Part shown: positions 8,505 through 18,900 of the stretch, piece by piece
How positions within the stretch are numbered: position 1 is the stretch's first letter
Layout: each line of letters opens with the position of its first letter
Source of the DNA: an uncultured Acetatifactor sp.
GTDB lineage: Bacteria > Bacillota > Clostridia > Lachnospirales > Lachnospiraceae
Direction of reading: 5' to 3'
Assembly (NCBI GenBank): GCA_934436435.1
Contig: CAKSAN010000008.1
Span: forward strand, 1-64,000
DNA: 64,000 nt
Translations under genes and position numbers: made by a program
Notes under the pieces: generated by a model
Seen by the model: the letters and a program-made list of their open reading frames with translations, nothing else
Told to the model about the DNA's origin: nothing
Database searches by the model: none

Positions 8505-11500
8505 TTACTCGCTTTCCGCCACCCCGAATTTAGTTCTAAAATCTTCATAACTATTAACCCAATCAAAACGAATCTGTTCGGAAACAGCTTGAAAATGCAG
8601 CTTACCACACTGAATTTTGTTACGCTCTACTTCTTGCAAGTTATTATCCTGCTTGCCCGCTTTCGTCTCAACAATGAAGTAAATTCCCAATTCAGGACTA
8701 CTCAAGCTCTCCTTCCTACATACAATCGCCCAGTCAGGAGAATAATTTCCATACGGTGTATCAATAACAAAACCACCTTTTTTTAGCTTTGTAAACAAGA
8801 GCACATTCTGGTTATTCTCAAGTTTCTCAGCAAACTCTTTCTCTCCTTTGCTATCCAGCTTATAGTACTCATTCATCGCTGAGCTGCGGTTGGCATTTGC
8901 TTGAAACACTCTCCATTCATCATTAAAATCTTCTTCGCTTATTGTATCAAGTTCAAAGATATTTCGGCTGTCCAGTTCGTATCCATTTATCACTTCATAA
9001 GAAGTAATATTGGCTGCTTTAGTATCATTTAGCAGTTTAAGAATCTTCTGGGTAACTGTATCCAAAATATCCTGATTATTGAGCAATTCTCTCTTCTTAA
9101 CAGCCTTAATAATTTTGAATATGGCAAGTCTCGGAAGCATTGTATGGTACATAATGTAGTTCGCTATCTCAAAGTCACTCTTGGCATCAGCTTCTACATC
9201 TATCTCCAACTCCTTAGCTCCATAGGTAGCCTCTTCCATAACAAACATAGCGGATTCATTGAACTTAGCCTTACCAACTTCTACCTTGTACTCATTCTTT
9301 GATTTCATAAACATCAAGTAATTGTTAATTTCCAAAGCACAATCATCAATGAATTTATCTTTATCAATCTTGAACTTATACATGGTACGCTTCATCAGAT
9401 TCTCTCTAAGAGCAAAGTAAATCTGTTCAAACTCGCCCTGCGAGACAAAGGCTCGTACCCTATTCTCATATGGTTCGTTGTCGCCATTACGAATCTCAAT
9501 CTTCTTTGTACCCTTCTGTACCATCAGTTCTTTAAATTGTTTCTTTATATTCTCCATATGTTCATACAGCGTATCATCCACAAAAGTCATATTATCAAAG
9601 AGCTTTGTAACCTGAGAAGCCGTACCCTTTAAGATGTGATCTCCATTCATCACACCAGCAGAAATAAGCTCCTGCTTCAATGTATCTACCAGCTCTGGCG
9701 TAATCTTTTCCTGCGGTACTCCAGATGTCTTTAATGTAGAAATAAGAATTTCAGCGGTAACTTCGTTCTTATCGTAATTCATATTTTCATTGAAATCCTT
9801 CTGCAATGCAGCCGCGAAATGGTCGTAATAGTCGTTTGCAATAACCGTAAGTTCATTGATTCTGCGGTCTAAGCAACGATTACCAGTAATATCTACAGGA
9901 AGTCTTAAACCTCTTCCAATCTCTTGCTTCTTGGCAATCTCAGAACCGCCAGACTTTAATGTACATAGTGTAAATACATTCGGATTATCCCAGCCTTCGC
10001 GAAGAGCTGAATGTGAGAATATAAATGCAAGAGGTTCATCAAAAGATATCAATTCATCCTTCTTCTCCAAAATAAGACTAATACCACGATTGATATCTTC
10101 CTGTGATTTCGCCTTAATTTTGACACTATCTTCATCCACAGAAGAATCCCAGCCATCAATTTCTACTGCATTATTTTTCGCATCTCTGGCAAAGTAACCT
10201 TCTCTGACAGCCTGAACATGCATATAATCAGGAAAATACTCTTTAAACTTTTCAATCGTAACTGCATTCTGTGACACATACTTCTTGTACTCTTCATCAA
10301 AGATTCTTAAGTACTCTCCTCTCCCGTCAGGAGCGGTATTATCTCTTACCTTATCAACAGAATCAATAAAAAACAGCGTAAGTGTTTTAATTTTTCTACC
10401 CATTCTTAAAATATTCATCTGTTTTACAAAATGATTTTGGATAGCAAGTCTTATCTGGATACGGACAGCTTCGTTCTTTTCAACTTCATAAGTACTGTGA
10501 CCCTGTTCCAATTCGATAATTTTCTCTTTCGTTGCGACCTGTAACGGTTTTAACTTATGAGGTTCTTCTGCAATACGCATATCCTTGTACTGCGGAAGAT
10601 TTCCTGATAATTCTTCTATGGATGTACCACCACTGACATTAAATGTCTTAAATCGAATAGTACCGCCCTGCTCTTGTGAGAATATCTCAATCCTTGCCTT
10701 TAAATCCGAAGTAAATGACAAATAACGAATATATGGATAATCTTTCGGGATAACACCATGTACGGTCTTTACTTCAATTCTCTTTACTAAATCCTTCTGA
10801 TAAGCACCATAGGAATCCAGCTTGTAAATTTGGTTATACAACTGTTTGTGAGTCGCTGAATACCTTAAGGTAAATAATGGCTGTAACTCCTCTATCGCCT
10901 TTAACGACTTGGACTTGTTTCTCTTTGTTCCTTCAATCTTCTGTGGTTCGTCAATAATGATAATCGGCTTAATATACTTGATATCTTCCCATAGAATCTG
11001 TCCGTACTCATCTTCCGTTCTAATTTTGTTAGTATCTTTATTGAACGCCTGAATATTCATCACACAGATACTTAAATCATTACTCTCCACCAACTTTGAG
11101 CTAACCTGTTTTGGGTTATTACTGTCATAGATGAAGCTGTGCTTTGACAAATCCACATCATACAATCTTTTAAAATGGTCTTGCAGCTGCTCCATTGACT
11201 TCTCTACGCCCTTACGGATAGCAATGGACGGAACTACTACCATGAATTTCTTGAAATCATATTCCTTATATAACTCCAATATGGTGCGAAGGTACACATA
11301 AGTCTTTCCAGTACCCGTTTCCATTTCAACGGTAAAATTGTTACCTTCCGCTAAGGCAGAATCTGCGAACAGGTCATTCTGTAACTGTACACTTCTCAAA
11401 TTTTCCAGCAACCTAGAACCTACTACAATATCATTATTTCTTATTGGATCTCCCTCTCCAACCTTACGGATACGCTCAGGGCGGTAAATTCCATCTACCC

Positions 11501-11597
11501 TTCTGGATAATCCCTTAAATAATTCTACTGTAGACTTGACTGCCTGCAACTGATAATCAAGGTCATCATCAAACTGGAATGTTATTCGTTTTGCCAT
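8505..11597 (-). CDS. res: Type III restriction enzyme Res subunit (helicase-nuclease)
   Basis: This 1030-residue protein is the ATP-dependent cutting subunit of a type III restriction-modification system. It translocates or slides after meeting unmethylated sites and cleaves DNA with the Mod partner. Walker A is ETGTGKT at about 93-99, the DEPQ box is at about 216-219, and the helicase motif LRYSATH follows. Later helicase motifs include SALREGWDNPNVF and IGRGLRLP. Near the C-terminus the endonuclease core is intact: SPDWA at about 953-957, then ETK at about 977-979. The ATG follows GGGAGGAA. The gene lies 14 bp after mod, the usual order. All expected motifs are present, so it should be active. 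Confidence 0.95.
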   Translation of the reverse strand: MAKRITFQFDDDLDYQLQAVKSTVELFKGLSRRVDGIYRPERIRKVGEGDPIRNNDIVVGSRLLENLRSVQLQNDLFADSALAEGNNFTVEMETGTGKTYVYLRTILELYKEYDFKKFMVVVPSIAIRKGVEKSMEQLQDHFKRLYDVDLSKHSFIYDSNNPKQVSSKLVESNDLSICVMNIQAFNKDTNKIRTEDEYGQILWEDIKYIKPIIIIDEPQKIEGTKRNKSKSLKAIEELQPLFTLRYSATHKQLYNQIYKLDSYGAYQKDLVKRIEVKTVHGVIPKDYPYIRYLSFTSDLKARIEIFSQEQGGTIRFKTFNVSGGTSIEELSGNLPQYKDMRIAEEPHKLKPLQVATKEKIIELEQGHSTYEVEKNEAVRIQIRLAIQNHFVKQMNILRMGRKIKTLTLFFIDSVDKVRDNTAPDGRGEYLRIFDEEYKKYVSQNAVTIEKFKEYFPDYMHVQAVREGYFARDAKNNAVEIDGWDSSVDEDSVKIKAKSQEDINRGISLILEKKDELISFDEPLAFIFSHSALREGWDNPNVFTLCTLKSGGSEIAKKQEIGRGLRLPVDITGNRCLDRRINELTVIANDYYDHFAAALQKDFNENMNYDKNEVTAEILISTLKTSGVPQEKITPELVDTLKQELISAGVMNGDHILKGTASQVTKLFDNMTFVDDTLYEHMENIKKQFKELMVQKGTKKIEIRNGDNEPYENRVRAFVSQGEFEQIYFALRENLMKRTMYKFKIDKDKFIDDCALEINNYLMFMKSKNEYKVEVGKAKFNESAMFVMEEATYGAKELEIDVEADAKSDFEIANYIMYHTMLPRLAIFKIIKAVKKRELLNNQDILDTVTQKILKLLNDTKAANITSYEVINGYELDSRNIFELDTISEEDFNDEWRVFQANANRSSAMNEYYKLDSKGEKEFAEKLENNQNVLLFTKLKKGGFVIDTPYGNYSPDWAIVCRKESLSSPELGIYFIVETKAGKQDNNLQEVERNKIQCGKLHFQAVSEQIRFDWVNSYEDFRTKFGVAESE

Positions 11598-11611
11598 GAT
11601 ACATTCCTCCC

Positions 11612-13531
11612 TTAGATAAATTCTACAGTATATGTAGGTTTGTCAGTTCCAGCGTTCTTCTCAATCAGAGCCTTTAATCTTCTAAAGGTCTCATCCTTAA
11701 GTGCAATGTCATCCTTAAAAGCAGAATCTCTGAAAATAAACTTAATCGGCAATGGGTCAAGCTCTGCCAGTTTGTTAATGAGTTCTACTGTAATCTCTGT
11801 TTCAAGGCATACCAAATAACTGCTTGCATACAGGTATGTACGATTTCCAATATCGGATAACTGCTCCAATGTTTCCGACAATGCCACATCTCTTTGTCTA
11901 AGCATTAATTCATACACAATATCAACGTCATTAGCTCCAGGCATAAAATCTACAAGGTCAGGTGTGAGCTCTATTTGAGATAAATCCAACTGACCTGCAT
12001 CCACAAGTGAATTCCACTTGATGTTAGTATCTGCGACACGAAATACTTTAAATCCGATATCCACATTGGCTTCAGGATTTTCGGCTTTTATTCTATCACC
12101 CGCCAAGCAAATACGCTCCTTACCAATCTCACAAATATTATGAAATCCTGCTCTATATGCTTCGCTTGACTCATCTAATTTCTCTGGTATCTGAACCAAA
12201 ATATATCTTCTTTTTCCATTATCTTCACTATTCAGTTTCATTACTGCATGAGCCGTTGTTGCAGAACCAGAAAAGAAATCAAGTATTATATCACTCTCAT
12301 CTGTGTGTATTTTACACAAAAAGTAAATTAATGAAGATGGCTTAGGAAACGGAAAAACTTTACTTCCAAATAAATTAGTTATTTCCTTTGTACCATCCTG
12401 CGACATTCCTATGTCATCTCCAAGTTTAGTACTTACTGCAATACGCCCAAAATCCTCTCCAGCTTTTTTCATATCGTCTTCTTTCCAATATCTTAAAACC
12501 GGTTTGCTAATATTCAAAAAAGGGTAGTCTCCTGGAAACACAATTCTATCTTCGTCATAATACATTTTAAAAGTATCCTGCGTTATTGCCCATGTTCGGT
12601 TCGGATTAGCAGGATACTCTACACCGTTCTTCGGGTTGACAATAGTAAAATAGCTATTAGGACGCTCACTTGCCGTCGTCTGTTTTGTCAAATCATGAAC
12701 TCTCCATGGACGATTTGGAAAATCTTCACTCTCATAATATTTCCGTTCTTTTCCTGCTATACTACATTTAAACATTGAGGATTTTGCGTAACATATAATC
12801 CATTCATAATCTTGAGATATTCCAAAAGGTACATCCGATTTAGCGGTTCTTTTTCTCCACGGAAACATTGCCACATAATTATTCTCACCGAAAATCATGT
12901 TGCATATATTTTTTACATTCTCAACCTCATTATCATCTATACTTATAAAAATCGCTCCATCATCCGACAACAAGTCCTTAGCTAGTAACAGACGTGGGTA
13001 CATCATATTTAACCAATTTGCGTGATATCTATTATTCGATTTGACATTTACAGTATACCTCTCACCCAAGTCACTCATATCACCCTCAGCCTCAAGACTA
13101 TCAATTTCAGACATTTTGAAACTATCATTATAAATAAAATCATTTCCCGTATTATAAGGAGGGTCAATATATATCATTTTTACTGCACTATAATAATTTT
13201 GTCGTAATAACTTTAATACTTCTAAATTATCTCCTTCTATGTATATATTCTCTGTTGTATCCACTTCTTTACTCTCAGATGATACGAACTTCAGAGTCTT
13301 ATTTGAAACATCTTCTTGTGCAATTTTTTTTGCATTTTGCTTACCTGCCCATGTAAATTCATACTTCTCATTTGTAGTCTCTGTGAACAGACCCAATTCT
13401 TCTTTCAAAGCATTAAAATCTACTTCTCCATCTTTAACAACTGAAGGAAAAATTTGTGCCAATTTAACAACATTATCATTTAAAAAATAATTAATGTTTC
13501 TTTTTATTTTATCTACTTTCATATAAATCAT
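11612..13531 (-). CDS. mod: Type III DNA methyltransferase Mod subunit (N6-adenine)
   Basis: This 639-residue protein is the methylation and site-recognition subunit of the type III system. It transfers methyl groups from S-adenosylmethionine to adenine at an asymmetric site. Motif IV is YIDPPYNTGNDF (about residue 122) and the SAM-binding motif I is DFFSGSATTAHAVM (about 420), so the order is that of beta-class methylases. The middle region (about 220-400) would be the target recognition domain and is the part most likely to differ between strains. A second ATG three codons downstream (13522) is also usable. The gene follows the small PD-(D/E)xK-like gene by 21 bp. Confidence 0.95.
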   Translation of the reverse strand: MIYMKVDKIKRNINYFLNDNVVKLAQIFPSVVKDGEVDFNALKEELGLFTETTNEKYEFTWAGKQNAKKIAQEDVSNKTLKFVSSESKEVDTTENIYIEGDNLEVLKLLRQNYYSAVKMIYIDPPYNTGNDFIYNDSFKMSEIDSLEAEGDMSDLGERYTVNVKSNNRYHANWLNMMYPRLLLAKDLLSDDGAIFISIDDNEVENVKNICNMIFGENNYVAMFPWRKRTAKSDVPFGISQDYEWIICYAKSSMFKCSIAGKERKYYESEDFPNRPWRVHDLTKQTTASERPNSYFTIVNPKNGVEYPANPNRTWAITQDTFKMYYDEDRIVFPGDYPFLNISKPVLRYWKEDDMKKAGEDFGRIAVSTKLGDDIGMSQDGTKEITNLFGSKVFPFPKPSSLIYFLCKIHTDESDIILDFFSGSATTAHAVMKLNSEDNGKRRYILVQIPEKLDESSEAYRAGFHNICEIGKERICLAGDRIKAENPEANVDIGFKVFRVADTNIKWNSLVDAGQLDLSQIELTPDLVDFMPGANDVDIVYELMLRQRDVALSETLEQLSDIGNRTYLYASSYLVCLETEITVELINKLAELDPLPIKFIFRDSAFKDDIALKDETFRRLKALIEKNAGTDKPTYTVEFI

Positions 13532-13552
13532 CCTTACCTTCCCACATAAATT

Positions 13553-14152
13553 CTATAACAAGTAATCTAGCAAACTTTGCATTGAACGTACATCCCTAAG
13601 TTTAATTTTTGCTACTTGTCTCTTTTCTGTATTATATGTATCAAATTCTTCCACATCATTCTCACCTATCCATCCAATGATAGCCATATTATCATTCGAT
13701 GGCACTGTTGTTCTGCTTTCACCATTTAACTCTAACCAATAATACACTTGTATGTTTACTTTTCTCAGTTCACTTGCTTTAGTAGCCACTGTAAATGTAT
13801 CAAGGATATCATCAATTTTATTTTTATATACAGAAAGTGAGGATTTAACCGAACATTTTATTTCTCTTTCGCGTATGTCTTTTAATATAATATCATGTCC
13901 CAAATCAGGTTTACCTGACTTCTTGTTTACTGCTGAAACTGCATATTTCCCATTCTGCTTCAACCACTTAATAACAGCCATCTCTGCAGCTTCACCCATC
14001 AAAATATCAATATATCGTTCCATATAACTTCTTAAATGTAAATCCGAACGGTCTATCATTGTCTCGCAAAGAATCTGCGTATTTTCTACACAATTATACA
14101 TATCTATATTTGATAAATCTATTTTTATGATAGAATCTTTACTAACTGCCAC
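13553..14152 (-). CDS. Small PD-(D/E)xK-like protein in the type III RM operon
   Basis: This 199-residue protein of no named family has a pattern typical of restriction-endonuclease folds: a helix with GEAAEMAVIKWLKQ, then KKSGKPDLGHDIIL, then REREIKCSVKSSL. This gives an acidic residue followed by E-x-K. It could cut DNA, or it could be a degenerate recognition subunit. The start is GTG at 14152, preceded by GGAGG with eight bases of spacing. It lies between the ORF6N protein and mod, inside the same transcription unit, so I expect it to work with the restriction system, perhaps as a second nuclease. Confidence 0.75.
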   Translation of the reverse strand: MAVSKDSIIKIDLSNIDMYNCVENTQILCETMIDRSDLHLRSYMERYIDILMGEAAEMAVIKWLKQNGKYAVSAVNKKSGKPDLGHDIILKDIREREIKCSVKSSLSVYKNKIDDILDTFTVATKASELRKVNIQVYYWLELNGESRTTVPSNDNMAIIGWIGENDVEEFDTYNTEKRQVAKIKLRDVRSMQSLLDYLL

Positions 14153-14214
14153 TTCTATTCCTCCGCCAAAATTGACTTTTATATTTTTCTAATTGTTTAC
14201 ATTAATAACATTCT

Positions 14215-15189
14215 CTATTCATTATCAGCTTCTTCCGATTCCAGATTCAAGCGTTCCAAAATATCCTTAACAATCCTTGTATCTTCAATCAGACTGATAC
14301 CAAAACACTTTTTTCCAGCATCTTTAATGGATGCTCCGATATGATAAGCACAGGTATCATCTATAATCAAGAATCTGTCATGGAACACACCAGTGTACTT
14401 AACTTCTAATTTCGGATACTGCTGATTAAAATTGTTTACATCGGCTTCCGATAATCTCGTCCTTCTCACCGTGTACACAACAACTTCCACATCAGATTTC
14501 TTCTTAGCTAATATATTTAGCGTACCTACATCTACATAATTATCTACCAGTGCCAACTTCTTTTCTGCCTTTGATACCAAATCAACCAGCAGGCTGAATG
14601 CATCATATATCTGTCCATCAAAGAATATCTTTTGTGAAGATTCTTCATGTTCTGATATGTAGCGAAAAATCTTATCGAACTTCTCTTCCGTATTCTTCTG
14701 GAATGCCAGCCGCTTGACTTCCATTTCATTTATTTTTTCAAACATCAGGGTATTACTTGCCAAGAATCTACGCATCTCAACGAAGGCATCCATAATCTTT
14801 ATGCTTACCTGTACAGCTGTCTCACTCCGCAACACAGCTGATAACATAGCAATTCCCTGCTCTGTAAATACATATGGAAGCTTTCGTCTACCACCATGAG
14901 TGTTTTCGTCTTCTTCACTTGATATCACAAATTGTGATTTCAAATCATCGTACTCGTCCTCTGATAGCTGGAACCGAAATTTTTCAGGAAAACGTGCTAT
15001 ATTTCTTTTAACCGCCTGATTCAATACTCTTGTTTCTACCTGATATAACGTGGCCAAGTCACTGTCCATCATTACTTGCTGACCTCGAACCACATATATT
15101 AAATTCTTAATTGTAACTTCCGATATTTCAATGTCGGGCAACTGTTTGTTCTCTTGGACTGCAATCTCTTCTGCCTGCTTATATGCCAT
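14215..15189 (-). CDS. ORF6N-domain protein with PLD-like C-terminal domain
   Basis: The N-terminal half carries the phage-type ORF6N DNA-binding domain (VRGQQVMMDSDLATLYQVET, FRFQLSEDEYDDLKSQ, GGRRKLPYVFTEQGIAMLS). The C-terminal half (about 185-320) resembles a phospholipase-D-like fold ending in FHDRFLIIDDT and HIGASIKDAGKK. The HxK catalytic pair is altered (HDR), so it is probably a binding rather than a cutting domain. I start at the ATG at 15189, which follows GAGGAGG by five bases; a longer frame begins at 15234 inside a palindrome. Such ORF6N proteins often sit in restriction operons and may be regulators. An unusual feature is that the palindrome just upstream is nearly copied within its own coding sequence at 14917-14945. 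Confidence 0.85.
   Translation of the reverse strand: MAYKQAEEIAVQENKQLPDIEISEVTIKNLIYVVRGQQVMMDSDLATLYQVETRVLNQAVKRNIARFPEKFRFQLSEDEYDDLKSQFVISSEEDENTHGGRRKLPYVFTEQGIAMLSAVLRSETAVQVSIKIMDAFVEMRRFLASNTLMFEKINEMEVKRLAFQKNTEEKFDKIFRYISEHEESSQKIFFDGQIYDAFSLLVDLVSKAEKKLALVDNYVDVGTLNILAKKKSDVEVVVYTVRRTRLSEADVNNFNQQYPKLEVKYTGVFHDRFLIIDDTCAYHIGASIKDAGKKCFGISLIEDTRIVKDILERLNLESEEADNE
14917..14945. repeat. Intragenic copy of the upstream palindrome
   Basis: This stretch inside the ORF6N gene matches the palindrome at 15208-15236 at 26 of 29 bases, centred on TCACAAATTGTGA. In the reading frame it encodes LKSQFVISS, a normal part of the ORF6N domain. Confidence 0.6.
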
Positions 15190-15207
15190 AAGTACCTCCT
15201 CTGATAA

Positions 15208-15236
15208 ACTTGAAATCACAAATTGTGACTTCAAGT
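15208..15236. promoter_or_regulatory. Palindrome upstream of the ORF6N gene
   Basis: A near-perfect dyad centred on TCACAAATTGTGA, with outer arms ACTTGAA/TTCAAGT and one mismatched pair, fills most of the 48-base gap between the DUF4391 stop and the ORF6N start. It lies just before the ribosome binding site of the ORF6N gene. It may be an operator for the ORF6N protein or an mRNA hairpin tuning its translation. Confidence 0.55.
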
Positions 15237-15237
15237 T

Positions 15238-15960
15238 TTATGTAGCATTCGTATCATCCAGTGTCTGAATAGCTTTCTTTATTTCCTTATTCAAATTCAT
15301 TCTCTCGGCATTTGATACCGCTTTCTTTAACATTCCTCTTGTATCCACCAGCTTCTTGTAATATGCATACAACAGTTCCATGCGGTTGCTGTCATACCAA
15401 CTATTACCATCTAAAATCCCCTCTGTACTTGCGTATGCTTTTTCATTCATCAGCATATACGTCTTGTAATACCACTCCTTATACAGATTTACCTTGTTGG
15501 TTTTATTCTTTATCTGCATATAGTCCAAATATTTTAAGAGGCGATTCCTTCCGAAATCAGGCAATCCTACAGGATACTTCTCCGTCAAAAGGCTGTACTC
15601 AAGCACAATCTGATTCTCGTCAGTCTGATTTAATCTCTTAACCGCCAATGAATATAGTTCGTCCTGTGTATCATGCATCCGAATCACACACAATGACTTA
15701 ATTAAGTTCTGATACATCGAAGCTAAGTATGCTGCATCCTTAATGTTCTGCAACTCCATATCGTAAAATTGAATTGCCTGACACCTATACTCATCATTGA
15801 TTACAGATGGAATCTCTTCTCCTGCAATCTGATACATAAGCCTTACTTCTTTGACTGCATCCTTAATACGCTTCTTATCATCTGGCTTTAAATCCTTTGG
15901 TATAAAATCCTTCAAAGCCAATTTTACATCTGTTCTATAATACTCTGGTAAATTAAACAT
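15238..15960 (-). CDS. DUF4391-like protein, partner of the SNF2 helicase
   Basis: This 240-residue protein begins MFNLPEYYRTDVKL and has the layout I associate with DUF4391: an early IPK motif (DFIPKDLKPDD), an I.QFYDMELQN.K.A strand-helix segment near 60-80, and L..KYP followed by a helical tail. Families of this type are found beside helicases and methyltransferases in defence loci; no biochemical activity is established that I know of. Its ATG touches the helicase stop (TAAATG), with GGTGG as the ribosome site, so the two are translationally coupled and probably form a complex. The family call is moderate; the coding call is strong. Confidence 0.7.
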   Translation of the reverse strand: MFNLPEYYRTDVKLALKDFIPKDLKPDDKKRIKDAVKEVRLMYQIAGEEIPSVINDEYRCQAIQFYDMELQNIKDAAYLASMYQNLIKSLCVIRMHDTQDELYSLAVKRLNQTDENQIVLEYSLLTEKYPVGLPDFGRNRLLKYLDYMQIKNKTNKVNLYKEWYYKTYMLMNEKAYASTEGILDGNSWYDSNRMELLYAYYKKLVDTRGMLKKAVSNAERMNLNKEIKKAIQTLDDTNAT

Positions 15961-18900
15961 TTATTCCACCACCAAAAATGAAATTAATTCGAAATCATCA
16001 GCTGTCTCTCCTGCAAATGCATTATTGAAACCACCAAAATCAAATATCATCTGAACTGCTTTGGATTCCTCTTCTCCTTTAATAGAGCGAATTGCTTTAT
16101 TTAACAGATCCGAATAGAACTCCATCTTCGTTGCATTTTTCGTTCTTTCAAAGAATCTACCAAACAGTTCCATGACAGGTGTACTCTTACCATAGCAGAG
16201 TTTTCTAAACTGCTTAACCACCTCTCTGGCCTGTCCATTACCATATAATACATTACCATCATTTAATATATAAATCAGGTAATATGGATACAATGAACTA
16301 TCTGACTTCGGCTTCTCCATATCGTTACGATGTTTAAAGCAGAATAAAACTCCTTTATGCTCACTGTCCGTTACAGAGTAGATACCCTTCGGAATCTTCT
16401 TAATTTGTGGTACAGACTGGATATACTCAGACAATTCATTTAAGTATTCATTCATATTAAGGTCTGTAAGAGAGATATTTTCACTGGCATCCTCAATATC
16501 TATTACTTCTGCCTGTAACCTTTCTAACTGTCTCTTTCTGAAATTGAAGTCATTCATTTCAGGAGTCAAGATGTCCTCATCACCTGTAGACACCAGATTC
16601 AAGGTAGTCATCTTACCCTTAACACGCTGCTCCAATCCAAGATAATCATTAAGCTCCATAGCGGGGAAGAAATTTATCATCTGAATGTTCGTATTCTTAC
16701 TTCCAATACGGTCAATACGCCCAAATCTCTGAATCAGTGACACCGGATTCCACTGAATATCAAAATTAATTACCGTATCACAATCCTGTAAATTCTGACC
16801 TTCAGATATACAATCCGTACCTATCAATAAGTCTATCTGTTCTTCTGCAGAAATCTCCTTCTTCATTTTTGACATTGGAGAAAATGCACACAGTACCGAA
16901 TTAAAATCTGAATCCACATTACGGTTATTACAGCGAATATTCTTACCAGTAACACAAGCTGTATACACACTATATTCTTTCATAACAGATGCAAGCTCGC
17001 GATACAGATAATCTGCTGTATCTGCAAATGCAGTAAAAATCAGCACCTTACGATTGCCTGCGTTGTATGGTGTTTCTGTTACCTTCCTGATAAGTATTTT
17101 TTTGAGGTCCTGTAACTTTTGGTCACGTTGTTCATCCAAAATCCTTCTGGCATGTTTATGAATTTCTTGAATGATATATTTATCACTCGCCAAATCATCT
17201 AAATAATCATCTACGCGGAGATGCTTTACATCAATCTCATACTTACCTTCCAGATAGAATTCTTCATCTTCTAACTCTCCATTCTCTTCGTCCAGCTGTC
17301 CACTCCCCTGTAACAATAGCTGCTCGGTACGTTCAATACGCTCAAGAAGTCTACGCAATGTTTCTTCAAATGAGTACACAGAACTTTCCAAACGTTTGAA
17401 AAGATTAAATCTATGTAGAATAATCATACCTCTGGACTGTATATCAAACTCCATACGTCCACCACGTTTACCAGAGAATGCATATTTTTCCATGTAAATT
17501 TTCTTACAGTCTTCTCTGATATATTTGGTAGGTGTGTATACGCTCAAAATAAGAGCTTCCAATAATTCATTGGTCTCTTTGAACTTAAGCAATTCTCCCA
17601 TAGTATCAATATCACTGTTTAGTGTATCTGGCACATTCTTATTCGGAAACTGCCCCACACCTTTGTTTCCATAATAATTAGTGATGTGTTTACGGCTTCG
17701 GGAAATCGTCATAAGCTCCAGCAGTTTGTAGAAATCTGATGGAAGGCTGTCCAACAATTCTTCTTTCTTATGCCCAGGCTGTCGCTCCCACGCATTGATA
17801 CATGTAGAAGTTTTTCTTAAAAGATTATCTACACTTCCAATACCTTCTTCTTCAAAAGCATAATCCTTATCTCCCGTAATAATACTTATCTGATTCTTAA
17901 GGTCGACCAAACTGTTATTTACTGGTGTAGCCGACAATAGAAGCACCTTTGTATTGTTATTACCATGCTTAATAACATCCTGCATCAGTCTGGCATATCG
18001 TGTCATTACAAGTTGGTCATTTTCATCATATCTGTCATTACGATTTCTAAAATTATGGGATTCATCAATAACAACAAGATCATACAATCCCCAATCAAAT
18101 TTCTTTAAGTCTTGCCCCGAACGTGACATACCACTATATCGTGACAAGTCTGTATGGAACATAATCCTGTAGTTAAATGTTTCGTGGAGAAATGAATCCT
18201 TATAATCACCTCGAAAAGAATTCCAGTTATCATACAGCTTTGCTGGCGTAAGCACCAGTACTCGGTTCATGCCAATCTCAAAATACTTAATAATAGCAAG
18301 AGCTTCAAAAGTCTTACCAAGTCCAACTGAATCAGCAATAATACAGCCACCATATGTATTCAATTTACGAATTGCTGATACAACACAGTCCTTCTGAAAG
18401 TCATACAATGCGTTCCAAATCTCTGTCTTTTTAAATCTGGTACTGTCCTTCTCAAATCGTTCTACACCAGTATCCAGCTGGTCTCCAAACAATTCATTCA
18501 GGGTAAAATAATATAAAAACTCTGGTGAATGTTCTTTATACACGTACTGTAAACTAGCCAGCAGTTCTTCTTTATAATCCACAGACACCTGTTCATTAAA
18601 CCAAATCTGTCGAAATGTATTCAAAGCTGCCATTATCTGCTCCCTGTCCGCACTACCAGCTAAGACAGTATCAAAATTAATATTACTAAATGACTCCCTA
18701 CTCATCTTTTGGGATAATTCCAGTGAAGATGACCCTTGAATCATAAAATCATCATCTATAATCAGGATATTACCGCCAATGCGGATACCTGGGTTTACCT
18801 TACGAATATTGACATGTTTCTGTATAAAATCATGCATATTACGAGCCTTAGAAAAATGCTGTAGTTTATTTTTCTCCGTAATATCATATGAATTAAACAA

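Noticed and set aside
14544..14729. 61-residue frame inside the ORF6N gene
   Set aside because: It is a frame shadow of the ORF6N C-terminal half.
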